In this document: positions 35,509 to 49,322 of the stretch, in pieces
How positions within the stretch are numbered: the first letter of the stretch is position 1
How the letters are laid out: each line of letters begins with the position of its first letter
Source of the DNA: Abelmoschus esculentus
Taxonomy: Eukaryota; Streptophyta; Magnoliopsida; Malvales; Malvaceae
Direction: 5' to 3'
NCBI GenBank assembly: GCA_035048815.1
Contig: JAUCBN010000036.1
Coordinates: 2,924,001-2,988,000, forward strand
DNA: 64,000 nt
The notes under the pieces: model-generated
Told to the model about the DNA's origin: nothing
What the model saw: the letters and a program-made list of their open reading frames with translations, nothing else
Databases searched by the model: none
Position numbers and translations under genes: made by a program

Positions 35509-36601
35509 ACTAAATGTTCCGATGGAAAGGTGTTCAAAGTGTGAGAAAATAGAGAATGGTTACCCCTTTTGTTCTGGATGCTGAAAGTGCCTAAAAGTAC
35601 TGAAAGTGTGAAGGGTTTGTTGCCAGCATTTCAGCTCTTTTCTTCCCGTTTACGTCTGGGATTAGGACACAGATTGAGGATGACAAATTTTGTGCGGCGA
35701 CCCATACTGGAAAAATAGCCACTGAATCCTTTTTTTAACCCGTGTTGTTGGGGAAGAAAAGAACATAATTGATGTATTACAAAATTCAATTCTTTCCAGT
35801 AATATGAGTTGCTCCCTTTGTTCATATGGTGGTGTTACCCCACTCTGTGTTTCTAAGATCCTGAGCTGCTGTCAGTTGAGAGACTAATATAATATACTAT
35901 CCAGGGCAAACAATCCTGTTTTTCAGAGCAATGAAGAAAAAATGTGAAACAGGGTAAACACATTCTTAGTATTTGCCTTCAGGCTTTTGAGTATAGGCAG
36001 TTTACGTTGATTATAACATGGAAAAGGAGCTGAGGATAAAGCTTTGACTCTCTGAGTTTGATGATTTCAGCGGATGTAGTTTCAATGGCTTGTAAAGCAA
36101 CCATCATTTGGGACTCCAATTCCATGTCACTTAAATTGTTCTTACAATACATATGCAGTTTAAGGTTTGATTTAATACATTTCAAAAGTACTTAAATTGT
36201 TAAAAATAATTTTATGATGTGTCAACATTGCCAAATTACAATGATCAAATTAAATTCGAATCATCTAAATAAAATATATTATTCTTTACCATTAAAATCA
36301 CTCCATGGTTCATGTGATTTTATTCTAATTTCTTTTTTCCTTGCAAGTTTCATGTTTGCATGCTAACTTAATTTGATACCTACTTTCCTTATAGTAACAG
36401 AGCAATCATAACTATAATCTGAAAGAAACTAAAACCTCCGGAAAGTGTTGAAATTCTTAACTGAAATAACTAAAAGCAAATAAAATGGCAACAATGGTAA
36501 ACGAATCCCTCATGTGTATAATGAAAACAGACTTCAAAGGCTGCAGGTGAGCAGTCAACAGAAGAAAAGAGAAAGAAATGAAAAGTTAACAGCAAATGCT
36601 T
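35509..36601. other. Convergent 3' regions
   Basis: The lysine-rich protein gene (plus) and proteasome alpha7 (minus) end toward each other here. About 35509-35850 is the likely 3' UTR of the former. The right end should carry the 3' UTR of the latter. The centre is AT-rich without a recognised feature. Confidence 0.4.
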
Positions 36602-38331
36602 TCATTTCTCTTTTGGAGGGGCCTTCTTTGCAGCCTCAGCTGCTTCCTTCTCTGCTTCAATCTCTGCTGCAATTGCATCGATTTCGGCTTCATCAAGTTG
36701 CCGCAGACCCTCCTTAGTCATCACAGCAATTTCAATGTTCTTTCCTCCACTCTCAACAACCTACATGAAAGAGACACATAAAAAACCAATCATTATTCAT
36801 CATATAACATGCATCTTTACCGTATCAGTGACCCGTGATTAATGGAATTTGATGTAGGACGTCGTAGTGGCAAAAGGCAGTCTTTGTCCTATCCAGACAA
36901 CTAAACCTTAGACATTGTTCTTCGATAATCTAGCAAAAAGTATCTAATTTCACCATGCATGTGTTCGCAGTGCTCAAAATAATTTCACCATGCAATGGAA
37001 GAAAACAATTACAATATAATATTCCACATACTATACTCGAAACGTTTTACCCTATGTGTTTACGGTGTTCAAAATAAATACCTATGAAATAAGAACTTTC
37101 TCTTGAAACATGAATACAATCAATGTTCAAATTGTGAGTTTTTTGCCCAATTTCATGATTTTGATCCACGCATTCTCCATTTTCTACCAATATGGGACGT
37201 TAAACCAAATCGTTTTCACAAGGCTTAAAGATTGCAAGCATGATGTTCAAAAGTCATGATGCATATGAAATACAGGGAAAGTTTTACAAGCTAAATATAG
37301 ATTTAGCTCATATTTCAGTGCATCTTACCTCAAGCAATGCGCGAATTGCAAGCTTAACGGTCTCTTGCCCAGAGGTTTCCTTATAATTCTTCTCTAGGAA
37401 CTCTCGAATCGAATTCGAGTTTCTCCCAGTTGCATTAGCTTTCCAAGCAGAAAATGTACCTGAGGGATCTGTCTGATATAGTGATGGCACACCACTATAC
37501 GGATCAAATCCCACAATCAGAGTAGAGAGACCAAACGGCCTAACACCTCCACTTTGAGTATACTTCTGCTGAAGACCAGCAATATAACGAGTAATATACT
37601 CGACAGTAACTGGATCTTCAACAGTCAACCGGTGGCTTTGACATTCGATCCGAGCCCTATTTATGAGGACACGAGCATCTGCTTTGAGTCCAGCACATGC
37701 CAATGCAATGTGATCATCCAAATTCACAATCTTCCTAACCGATCTACATAACAAAAGCAGTAAAAGTGTCAAAAAGAAAGTCCAATTTTAGGAAATTTTA
37801 AAAAATCTAGCGTTTTCCTTGCATGTTTATATCACATAATTCCTAAAGTTTCTCGTTTCTATATCATCAACATAAATTATTAGAGTAGAAGAAAATTCCT
37901 TCATAAAAACTAATTTTTCTTACTTGAGGCAAAGATCAATATTTTTTCTCCAGAAAATCCCAATCTAAAACCCGAGGCTTAAGCTAAACAGCTAAACAAT
38001 GTTGCATCTTTTAGTTCCAATCCAAATCACAAAAAACTAACCCTATTTTTTACTGAACAAATACGAAGCTGAAAGAATCGGTTTTTGAGCGAGACAGAAA
38101 GGAAAAGGAAAAAGAAAATGAAATTGAAGGGGTAGCATAGCAAAAAGATAATATAAACCTGGAGTCCTGTAGTTTGGCGGCGGATTTTTTCTCGACTCCT
38201 AGGACAACGATGTCAGTGCCGCGTACACCAACGGCGGCGTTACCCTTACGGACGGCTTCAAGGGCATATTCCACTTGGAACAAATGGCCGTCGGGCGAGA
38301 ACACCGTGATCGCTCTGTCATATCTCGCCAT
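36602..38331 (-). CDS. PAD1: 20S proteasome subunit alpha type-7
   Basis: Three exons, complement: 38159-38331, 37329-37743 and 36602-36760, give 248 residues, close to the 249-250 I recall for plant PAD1/PAD2. The N-terminal proteasome alpha signature (YDRAITVFSPDGHLFQVEYA) is at residues 4-23. The core contains SVRKIVNLDDHIALACAGL and RPFGLSTLIVGFD. The C-terminal tail is rich in Glu, Ala and Lys. Alpha subunits form the outer rings of the 20S core, gate substrate entry and have no catalytic threonine. The protein acts in cytosol and nucleus. Nothing is missing. The start is the ATG that gives the conserved MARYDRAIT. Confidence 0.96.
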
Positions 38332-39553
38332 TTTCTTCTACTCCTTTGGATTTGATTTTGCTATGACCTGTAACAGAGTTGCTGAAGCTTTGCTTTTCCG
38401 GTTACAGCTTCAACTTAAAGAAAGCCCAAAAAGAAGGAAAAAACTTTAATTAAATTGTTTATTTCATTTTTATCCAAATATTTTGATTTTTAAATAATAT
38501 TTACAGATTTGACAATCATAAACATTAATTCGGATCTAGTATTTTATGCAGCTGGTATAACAAATTATATTAAAAATAATGTAGACTCATCCGATGGATT
38601 TTTATCACTCTTTTATTAATTACATACTGAGTTCTTAAGATTTTAATTTTTTATTAATTAATTTAATAGTGTTCAACAATGTTTAACATTAATAGTGTTC
38701 AGCAGTGTTCGACGCCCGTTATAGAAATTTCTAAATCCATAATAGTCGAAATTTAATAAATTGGTTAAAAAGTCTATATACATGTATGAGAGGTTTAGAG
38801 CCGATTTATTAATTAAATTAGAAGCTCATTAACCTCTTGCTTTTAACATTTTTTTTTACCTTCGAAAAAAATAAGATCATTAATCCTATATCAAAAAAAT
38901 TAAAATATATAAACGGTGACATTATATATTCTATTAAACAAGTTTTTAAGAAAATGATAATATTTTTGACAAGTAAAATCAGAGCAATACTTTGATCATT
39001 CGATTTCAGGCTGAGCGTCTATGTATAAAGTAGTCAGGGTAAACAACTGTGATTATTGACCAATCACGATAACAAAAGCTCATAACAAATACATCACAAC
39101 GTTAAGTGAGAGAAAATATAGAAAAGATAAGATCATTAATCTCATATCGGAAAGAAAAAGAGAAGTCTTGAAATATATAAACTGTAATACTACATATCCT
39201 ATCAAACATATCTTTTAAGAAGAGAATAATGACCGGTGAGATTATAAATATTAGTTATGGAATCAAATGAAATTTTCTTTTCACTTCATACATAAAATAA
39301 TATTATTATTGACCAAGGACAAAAGTTGAGAAGAATTTGTTTGGAGCTTAACTTAAATTGTTATTGTATAAAAGAAATTGCAATACAATTTTTTCTATTA
39401 ACTAAAGGTTAAAAGAACTTCTATTTAATTATGGATTTATATTAAATTAAATGGATGGTTTGAACGATGGAAAAGCATTGGATTCCCTCCTTGGACTTAA
39501 AGAAACAGTTTATGGATTTATATTCTCTGTTAACTCACAAATCTGAAGAACAA
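38332..39553. other. Intergenic with two repeat families
   Basis: The segment 38620-38735 (GAGTTCTTAAGATTTTAA to TGTTCGACGCCCG) reappears at 44280-44395. The segment 38868-38960 (AAGATCATTAATCCTATATC onward) is duplicated in divergent form at 39127-39245. No gene is seen. Confidence 0.55.
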
Positions 39554-42500
39554 TCACTTCTTTGCCTTTGCCTTTGCCTCTTCAACAGTAGCCTTAGCAG
39601 CAGCCTTGGCTAGCACGCTAGATTTAAGAGCACTTTTGGGGTTTAGTGCCTTCCGGAGTTTAAACGTAGCCCATGCTGTTCCCATAGCATGCCCTGCAGC
39701 ATTCAGCCCTTCGCTTGTAGCCTCACCTGCCTTTTCTCCATACCTGCAGAAAGGATAAGCTTTGAGAAGAGGGGTCCAGAGTAAGATGAGAAGCTTTGAA
39801 GGAAATTTCCCTTAAAGCAAGGGCATAGCTTTATGTGTGTGAGAGTGTTGAGTGCATAATGAGCAGAGTAGAATCCCTATCGGTAATACCAATAAAACAT
39901 TAGCATGCCAACATTCCTTGAACTAGAAATACATCTGGACTCAAACTTTAGTTGCTTTTCCATTAATATGCCATGAACTTACTTTTGGTTGACAAGTTCA
40001 GTCGTCACAGTGGATGATGTTGACATCACGTTTTTCCCAGCTGCTTCAACAGCATCACAGATTTTATCTGCTCACAAGGAAATAGTACTATAAATCAATA
40101 AGGGAGATCTAAATGCACTTGAACATGACTATATAGAAGTCATATCTGACAATCAGAAGCTTTGTATCTGGTACTCAAAGTCGCAAAATTAGAATTCAGA
40201 AAGTTGTTAGCTTACTAAGATAATCAGCAGCAAAATAGTGCAAAATGGAAATAAACTCGTTGGCCGTGGAAGGATAATAGAGCCCTAAAGTAGCTCACCA
40301 AAATGGAAACTCGAACAAATTCCATCAGTCAAAGTCAACAATGACTTAATGTGTCGGTATATCAAGAAGTTTAATCACCTATATGGCATCTGAGAGACCT
40401 CTAAAGTTTATAATATGATTATTGATTTTTGGGAGTATAAACTCAATTATTCACACACAAACACAAAGATATACAGAGACGCTGAAGTTTCAGTCATCTC
40501 CCTCAACTCTGAATATGGTACAATTGAATGAGCATATTTGATAAACAATGTAAACATAACAGATATAGCATTGACCCTAAGATGAACAAATGGCTAAAGA
40601 GTTGGCTAATAAACTGTTTGACTTGAGTGAAACGCTTCATGAATGGATAATCCAAGCAAAAATAGTGTGCAATGGGATAGGAATTGCTGGGCACCTGAAT
40701 ATATCAAGCTTAATTGGTATTGTTAAATGGAGCCTGAGATCAAACAACTCTAAAACAACCAGTGCATTTGATTCCACAGAAGAGAAGAGATCATAAAATT
40801 AGATGCAACTAATCCTTAAGCTTGAATCAATCTACAGCACACCTAGCACCAACCTAGCAAACTACTTACCATTTTTCTCGAATGATATCAGTCTACAGAA
40901 GATCAATAATACTTTTGTGTTGTATAAGTCTAGCATAGCCCTAGAAGAACCTAAAATGCAATCTAGTGGCCATCCTTATTAATTAGAACCCATGAATAAG
41001 CAAACAAATCAAATATTCTTTGCACCTAAGCATAAAAAGGGAGACAGATGAATGACATACCGAATCCATCCAGGGTAGCAAGAACCATTTCTCCAGGTAG
41101 GAGACGAAACACTCTCTTGCCCAGTTTCGAGTTTGCAACTGAGTTCGAGAAATATCCAGAAACTTTCACAACCCCAGATAAACCCCCCTTTGCCACTTTG
41201 TGTGTCACTTTTGTCACCTTCTTAATCCTGTATGTATAGTTAAGCCAAAATATCACGGCATGTTTACTTCAGAACTAGACATAAAAAGGAAAGAAAAAGA
41301 AATAATTTTTGTACCATTATTATGTATGCTACTCAACTTAAATCAAAACTTATGGAGTAAAACTCTTTTTAACAAAGTAGTATTTCGGTTCCAGTTCCAT
41401 TAGAAAATTCTATTGCTTTCAAGCATAGAACTTTGAAGGAGACAATGTGCAAAGGGTTTTACATGATTTTTTACAAATGGCATCTAGGAATTTCTACTTT
41501 TGCCTCCCTATCTTAAGGAATGCATAACAGTTTCAAGTCAACATGCTTTCAATACTTAATAGTTATCTTCATTGCTGTGTTCTTCTGCAAATATGATTAC
41601 TATCCCAAATTAATTGTTTCAAAATTCAACCATTTTTGTAGTTACTTCATTAGCTATAAATTTCATAAGAATGAAAAAGAAAACCAAATGAAAAGATAAC
41701 AAAGTAAATTCATAAATCAAAACCGTTCATTTGATAACCTCTGTATCCTCTTCAATGTCTCGGGACTAATCTCCAAATTCTCCTCGGCCGGAGTCATTCT
41801 GCTCTTCAATACCTCATTCCCTCTATTCAATCTATCTATTGTCACATCTCCACACCACAGTATCCCCCTGATCAACTGCCCAGATCCGGCCGCAATCATT
41901 TTAGCCGTTTTCCCGCTATATTCCTCCACATTAGGTGCCAGTGTAGTCCAATAGGCCGCACATCTCCCTTCCATCGCCTCCTTCATGCTTGCTGAATTCA
42001 AATCCTCCGGGGACATGTTCTTCCCTCCATCCAAAACCTCCTCCCCTTTCCCCTTTACTTCCTGCACCGTGAAACAACTATAACATCGTAGTATATCATC
42101 CAATTGCATCAACAAATTTTCCTGTCCTTTCGAGGCTATTGTCAAACCGTAACTAAGCAAGTCAGAGCCTTCCCCGGAAGTCTTAATCTTTCCACCATCG
42201 TCTTCAATCGAATCGGCCTCCTTAGGGAATTGCAGAGAGAAGAAATAATGAGAATCGTCAAGTTTAACGGCGGTCCCTTGTTTCGTAATCAGCCATTGGA
42301 CTTCATCAGCAACATGCGCGAGTACAGCGACAATGTTGTTGTCCTGCCAGAGACGAACCACCGCGAAATCGCCGGAAGCGAGCTCGACGCTGTAAGATTT
42401 GTCGATCAAATTTACGATGGCACCGGGGATTTTGATTAAAACTTCCTCCACAGCTTCAGCCGGGGCCGTTGGCGCGAACGGAGGATCCGAGTAGACGTTA

Positions 42501-42733
42501 TGGCTGCTAACGGGATATTGAGAATAGTGGGCCGTCGGCGCAAAAGGAGGATATGCGTGGCCGTTATGGCGGCTATCGGAATATGGAGGAAAATCTGGGA
42601 AAAGGTTTTCAACAAAATCACGCTGGTCGATGGTGGGGTAAAGGTTGTTGGAAGAGTATTGAGGGATTTCAGGGTTTGTTTGGATCACTTCCGGGTAAAG
42701 AGATGGTTTCTGGTTCGGGTATTGAGAATCCAT
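39554..42733 (-). CDS. ERD7: ERD7-like senescence/dehydration-associated protein
   Basis: Four exons, complement: 41739-42733, 41061-41227, 39983-40067 and 39554-39743, give 478 residues. The first 95 are Pro/Tyr-rich and disordered (SLYPEVIQTNPEIPQYSSNN). A conserved core begins near IPGAIVNLIDKSYSVELA. The C-terminal senescence domain includes AAYWTTLAPNVEEYSGKTAK, then GGLSGVVKVSGYFSNSVANS, then a Lys/Ala-rich end. This is the plant senescence-domain family. Arabidopsis ERD7 is induced by drought, cold and ageing and is tied to membrane-lipid remodelling and lipid droplets. All splice junctions keep frame and the gene looks intact. Intron 3 is about 1 kb (40068-41060). Confidence 0.93.
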
Positions 42734-43095
42734 TTTCTTTTGTTTGGGCAGAGGGAAAAAGCAAGAGGAGAAAACGAAGAATAAAAGAAAATTATTGAAA
42801 ATGGAATCGCTGGCCGGAGAAAAAGATTCGTGGCGGTCACCGGTTAGATTTTACCAACCCAAACCGTATCGGATCTCCCGCGTCAGTCAACAAATACAAC
42901 TGTAAGTATCAAGATTAGATTTTGGGTTAATATACCATTTAGTACCTGGATTTCTCAATATTTTCTCCATAAATGTGATAGCTGTGTTTTCTTAATAGAT
43001 TCGATACAAGTATTTGTTAAAAGTTACACATTTGGTATCAAAATTTAATATTAACATGTAATATTTTATCCCTTTACTCGTCTAATTTCCTTGCT

Positions 43096-43251
43096 CGCCG
43101 GTTCAACTTCGTCGGTAGAGAAGGGAATGCTGCGGCGCATGCAACGGCTTCAGTGAACATGCATCTCGATGCCGATCAGTTCTGGGTAGAGGATGCTCCA
43201 TCGGACGCTCTCCGTGTTGCTGAAAGAGATCGTATCGAGCCATCACCATGA
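43096..43251 (+). pseudogene. RNase-H-like (RVT_3) C-terminal fragment
   Basis: Fifty-one codons plus stop read RRFNFVGREGNAAAHATAS, then DQFWVEDAPSDALRVAERD. This is the characteristic end of plant LINE-derived or domesticated RNase-H proteins, where a conserved His follows the Ala-rich helix. The catalytic Asp/Glu region that should lie upstream is absent. It sits 360 bases from the ERD7 start, in the divergent direction. It is probably a transposon relic or a captured piece. Confidence 0.6.
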
Positions 43252-43679
43252 ACTGCTACTTGTCTGAGTTCGTTACAGGTTGGGGATTGATCAACTTCAT
43301 CTCCTTTTCAGGACCCCTTCCTCTTCTCCTTCTTGAGTTTCTTTCTTGATCTTCCTTCGAGAAGGGCGTTGCCGTTTGGTCTGCATTGCAGCTCTGAATT
43401 CTTCTGGGTTTTTCGTTTTCTCATTGTGCTTCGACTGGTAATGCTTTTTTTTTTTTTTTTGTCTTTCTCGTTTGTCTTTGGATATTATGAACTGATACTT
43501 TCAGCGGCGGAATAAACATACCTAATTATATTTTTTGGATTTTGTATGATTATAAAAACATAAACTCACTTAAAAATCGTACGAATTATATAAATATTGT
43601 GGTTTGAAATATTATTTAAAAAAAAAAAAATTCATTTTTCTTTATTCCCCATAATATTGTGGTTCATTATAGTTTTCAG

Positions 43680-43940
43680 AAGGTACATGGTTTACAACCA
43701 ATCTTTAAATAGTGATTTGGAGAAAAATAATTTTTTATTGAAGACAACGGGTTTATAACCCAACTTTAAACAGTATTCTGAAAAAAAAAATAAGCACCAC
43801 ATGAAAGTTGCTTGCATGCAGCCCGTTTTTCAACAGTAACATGAGTAAAGGCTGCTTGCATGCAGTCCGTCTTTGTCTTATTCAAAGACATGGGGTTTAC
43901 AACCCGACTTTGCTGCAGGCTTTGCAGTTTTGCAGGCATG
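43680..43940. repeat. Short tandem-like direct repeats
   Basis: Two kinds of unit recur. GGTTTACAACCAATCTTTAAA (about 43690), GGTTTATAACCCAACTTTAAA (about 43750) and GGTTTACAACCCGACTTT (about 43893) are one. TTGCTTGCATGCAGCCCG (43809) and CTGCTTGCATGCAGTCCG (43853) are the other. The units are imperfect and spaced by 40-150 bases. They could be part of a decayed element. Confidence 0.5.
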
Positions 43941-43994
43941 GCGCGGATAAGGAGCAGAATTATTTAATTAATTATAAGTTGAACTTTATTAAAA

Positions 43995-46900
43995 TTTAGA
44001 AGAAAAAAATGAAAATTTTAAGGTTTCATTTAAATATTTAATTAATTATTTATTATTAGGATTAAATTGATATAATGTAATAATTTTGTGGATTAGAATT
44101 ATTATTAAATCATATCATGTTATGATTTTTATTAAATATTTAATAGACGGTGATCAAAATGATAATAAAATAAAATATTGATTATTATTATTATTAAAAT
44201 TTTAGTTGGGTGACTAACACAGAAAAATAATAATAGTTGAGTGATCAATTTGATAGTTTTTCTATGAAAAATAATTATATATTGAGTTCTTATAATTTTT
44301 AATCTTTATTAATTAATTTAATGGTATTCAACAATATTTAACGTTAACGATGTTTAACGGTGTTCGACGCACGTGATAGACTCATCTTTAAAAATATTTC
44401 TAAGGGATAAGAATATTCACTAACGTGGACGTTTGTGTGAACGTGTACCTAAAAAGAGAATTCCAATGGGATTAAGTTTCCTTAGCTAAGATGTGTTAGG
44501 TAGCTTTCGATCTAAACCGTTAGATATAAATCGATCTTAATCATTCATTGTTTAGAATTCAATTATAAATAAAATCATTTTTACCTTATTTTTATTATTC
44601 ATCTCTTTGAGCAATCAAAAATATTTATTTTAATTTTTTTGTAATTTTTATTGTTTTTAAAAGTTTTTTTTTTTTTTTGTCTATCTCTATAATTTACTTT
44701 TGTTTAATAAAATTCTGCATAAAACATCTAAAATTAGTTTGATCTTACAAAACAAAAAACCAGATTACTTACATGTTTGTCTTAAAAACATTACATAAGA
44801 CTTTAGCTCCATGATAATATTAAAACCATAATAATAGTATGTGCAACCGATTAAAAGTATAACAATAATAAAAATTTTAAAACTCAAATTTTATCCCGAA
44901 AAATCTTTAATTTTATACATTTTATAATTTAGTTTATTATTATTTTTTTAAATTTATACATTTATTTCTTAATTTTATTTATCATATCGTATTTAATATT
45001 GTTTTTATTAATTTTAATTCGAATTTAATTAATATATCAATTATTTTATTTTTTATCTCTTATCTCTTTATTTTTAATAAAATATATAGTAATAATGACT
45101 GCAGTCAAGTACATTTATTTAATTTTTATTGAGAACTTATTCATTATATTAACTTATTTAATTTAAATTTTATCAAAATATTTAAAATTTTTGTTTTATT
45201 TCTTTCAATTCTTATTATTTCATTCTCTAGAGATAATAAAGATGTTAAAGTTGAAGGGGACGAAAACACAAAAAATAAAAACCGAGACGAAAGGAACACA
45301 TATAAAGAAAATAGGATTAAGGAGATGACTTTAAATCGAAACTACATGTGTGTTTTAATTAAATAATGATAAAATATCATTTTTTTTAAAAGTTAATTTT
45401 GAAGAAATTAAAAATAATTAATGATAAAAGTTAAAAAAAATTAATTGATTAAAAGATAAATTAATAATAAAAAATTGAAAATGAATTAATTATAAGCTAA
45501 ATAATAAAATATCTATGATTTAAATAATTTAATTTTAAATTATTAAATTAATTTTATAGAATTTTAAAAAATAAACTATTAAAAGTTAAAGATAATTTTA
45601 AATTTTATTTGAATTAATTTTAAAATATATTCTTAAATTTAACTTAATCGTGAAATACAAATTATTATATAGATTTAATAGAATGATAAAATCTTACATG
45701 TTATTTCCAAAGATGCAAGCTTGAATCCTTTTTGTTGCCATTTTAATTTTACCATATTCTTCTTAAATTAAAATTGTTTTATTATCTAAATTAATCGTAT
45801 TTGATCGTAAATGAGGTGAATTTAGTAATTTTCAAATATATTTTTCAAATTTAAAACTTTTTTAAGATAAATTACACAAATTTCACATAATTCTAGAACA
45901 TTTTTGTTGAATTTTTTTTTACTAAAAAGAAAAAGTCTTTTAAAATACCAAAAAATATTGATTTCAATCGAACCGTATTATAAAAAGGAAAATAATTAAT
46001 ACCTTATTTATTCAATTGAACGTTTTTTCTTCTTAGTCTTTATCTTTCCCAAAGGGTTCACCTATCAATGTACGATAACAATCATCACTAATAAATAATT
46101 GGTTTAAAAATATGTTTGATATCTAAACTATACATCTTTTATTAAATTATAATATTTGAAGAATTTTATTTTTAAGTTGATACCTAAACTTAATTTCATT
46201 AATTGTTTTTGTACTTTTAATAATTGTTTTAGTTTTAAAATTTATGTATTATATTAATTAAAAATAATTATCAACAACTGAATGGTCTAGTAAGATGAGA
46301 TATTAATCTTTTAAACAATATCAAAACTTTAAATCATGATATTGTGAATGAAGCGAATTGAATTATGAGAACCGCCCATATAATGGTCTATATAGTACTC
46401 GATTTGGATGAGTCGACCAATAGATTGAAAATGATTAAACAAAAATAAAGTAAAAAACAATTCTTTATCCTTATATTTAATTATCTTTTCTAAATCTCAA
46501 AAATTATTTTTTAAAATTTAATTATTTATTCACTCTTTTTTAAAAACGAAATCAGAATTTAAAATTAAAAAGATAAAACATAAATATTTAAAAAGTTGAG
46601 AATAGATTTATAAAAAAAAATAATTTAAAAAATTATACCGGACGTAAAGGTGAAAAAATAATTTCGGAGAGGAGCAATTCCTTAATAGCTTTGTCACTCT
46701 TCTTCCTTGATCTAACGATAAAAAAATAAATAATATAATATATTTTTTTATTTTTTTTACTTATTGTCAAAATCAAGCCTCATAGTGCACTCAATTACAC
46801 ACAATTTGACCCCTTCAAATTTCTCAACAAAACCATACAAATAATGTTTAATCATGTTTTTTTTTATGATTTGTTAATAAAATGTTAAATTAATTATTTA

Positions 46901-47391
46901 AAATATTAGAATATATTTTTGTAAGAATTCTCAATAAAACTCCAAATGTATTGAGTTTTTACTTAGGATCCTGAAAAATTAAAAATATTTAAGACGGTTC
47001 TGTCAAACTTTAATCTTAAATTTTAACTTTAAACTTTAATTATGAACCATAAATCTAAAATTTAAATATAGGGCATAGAAAGGAACATCGAAAGAGATGA
47101 TTTTTTTCTTCTTTTTGATGTATTTATTTATATTTTACGATTCTAAAATATAAATTTAGGGTTTAAGATTAAATTTAAAAATTGTAATTTAGGTTTAAGC
47201 TTTAAGAGTTTAGGTATAATTCTATTATTGAATTATTCAGTTCTAAATTCGAGTTTTTTTTTTTTTTTTTTTGAATTGAGCATGGAGGAGAGGCAACAAC
47301 AAATTCAGAAGGAAGCTGCAGAATGGAAGAACTTTTCAAACATTATTACTGCTTTCAGAATCTGCTTATTTGGATGCGGTGAAGACAGTGC
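43995..47391. other. Long AT-rich gene desert
   Basis: About 3.4 kb of very AT-rich sequence with no credible frame on either strand. It contains the 44280-44395 repeat (shared with 38620-38735), poly-T runs at about 44670 and 47250-47272, and degenerate TTTAGGGTTTAAG text at 47000-47215 that partly folds back on itself. No element borders could be fixed. Confidence 0.45.
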
Positions 47392-49288
47392 TTATTGAAA
47401 TTTCAGTAGGAAAGTGCGAATCTCCATTGGACCAAGCTCAACTATAAGTGTTGAATTATTAAGATGGCCACCTCTGACAGGGGAAGACTCTTCTCCATTG
47501 TCACCTTCTACTTTCCATGACAGTTTCTTCATCTCAGACTTCACTTGATTTGTTGTTAAGCTCATTTCTGTCACTTCTTTTATCTGAAACAAAGTAACCC
47601 AGAAACAGACCTCAAATTTTGTTTACCATGCATGCATGTACGTTCATGATGTGATGTGAAAGGCTTTACACACCTTTCTTCCATTGAACATCTTCTTTAG
47701 TTCAACTTTTGCTAGTTTTGAATATGTAGAATCCTCACCCTCCTAATAAAAACATACATCAGAATGTTTTCGATGTTCGAACGAAGAATTTTGAATTACG
47801 GAAGGGGATATCGAGTTACTTACTTGGTACAAATGTGCTAAACGGAGGAGAGTAGTTCCAATATCCAGTTCCTGCAAAATAACTGCTGGCTTTAGAGGAA
47901 AGGGAGAGAGCTGTTTAAAGTAGAAAAGTATCATGTCCATGAACTGTCACCTGAAGAGTGATTACAGCAACGTTGATCGGTAAAGTGTACCCCGGATCCA
48001 TGGCAGTTGCTTTTGTCGAATGGGATGATTTCCAGGTCTCGGTTTTCTGAATGATCGATCGTTGTATACAGTTATATATGATTTCCTATAGTTGGACATG
48101 TGTGGCACAATCATGTTACAGTGTTTAGTGTTACCTCATGTGTGAAAGCTAAAAGAAGCGGTGAGTAAACTTCTTGACCGGTCGTTCGACGCCACCGTGC
48201 ACCCTCTCCAATCCGGTTGATGCTAACGTAGTAATTCCCTCGAATCTGAGTCAGAGAGAGATCAGATTCAAGCAGAGGGTTCGAATCTGAGCACGTTTCA
48301 GAAGTTCGATGACCAACTGTGCAACATTTTAGCTGGAATGTTGGTTGATAGAAGAAAGGTATGTATTTCATTAGAGTGTACCGTAAGTCCCTCGCATTTG
48401 TTTCCTGCACAGACCCTTTCATCAAGGGGTTCACCTACTCCTCTGGAATCATCAGAGAGCATCCGCCTAAGAAAGAAAAGTGAATTTATCAACATTTTTC
48501 TTAAAATGCATGTATTGTGTGTGATAATCTATGTTACCCCATCGGTATGCATTCGACACGGATAAGAAACACGAGTACTTTAAGAGTAACGAAGAACCGG
48601 GATAAGTAACATAGGTGTGGAATGTTTGAAAGCAGAATGTATAAGGGAACCTGTGAAGCATTAGTTCTATTTGTCCATCTTTAATGCTTGATCCTCCGGT
48701 GGCGCGATCAACCAAGACGGATAGTTCAGATTTCTTATCCGCCATATAAATTCCAAGGTTTATCTGGAAAAATGTTAGAGACAGACAGTTTTAACATACC
48801 ATAAAAACCTATAGTAAGTGGATCACTGTATCTATGGACTCTAAGAATGATGAGTTCTCGAGCTCCTCGATGAAGTGAAGAGAAAGAATTGTTGTTAAAA
48901 TGATGTTTAAAACAATATAAAGGAGCAATAACAGAGGTATCAACTATTTAATCTCAAAAAGCCTGCCACAGCAAGATATCATGGAACATTTTGCAAGAAT
49001 TTTGGCCTGCAGGCCAAGCTTGTGGCTAAGTACTGCTCGTAAATTATGACTCGTAAACTAACCAAGTACATGTAAACCAGAATTCAGAACATTACTGGAT
49101 AGTAATTTCCAGCTACAGGTTGAGTCACTGTAAGATTCCAGTCTTCTCTGAAGTCTCGAACCTGAAACGGAATCATGATCAAACATTTCAGGCTGGCACT
49201 AAGCCATAGTGCAGGTAAAAACCTCAAAATACAAGAAATGAGCCAAATTATTCAAGATCAAAACCAGCCAGCATCAAGAAACATTATG

Positions 49289-49322
<34 letters not shown>

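Noticed and set aside
42104..42439. A plus-strand frame of 111 codons opposite ERD7
   Set aside because: Antisense of the ERD7 first exon.
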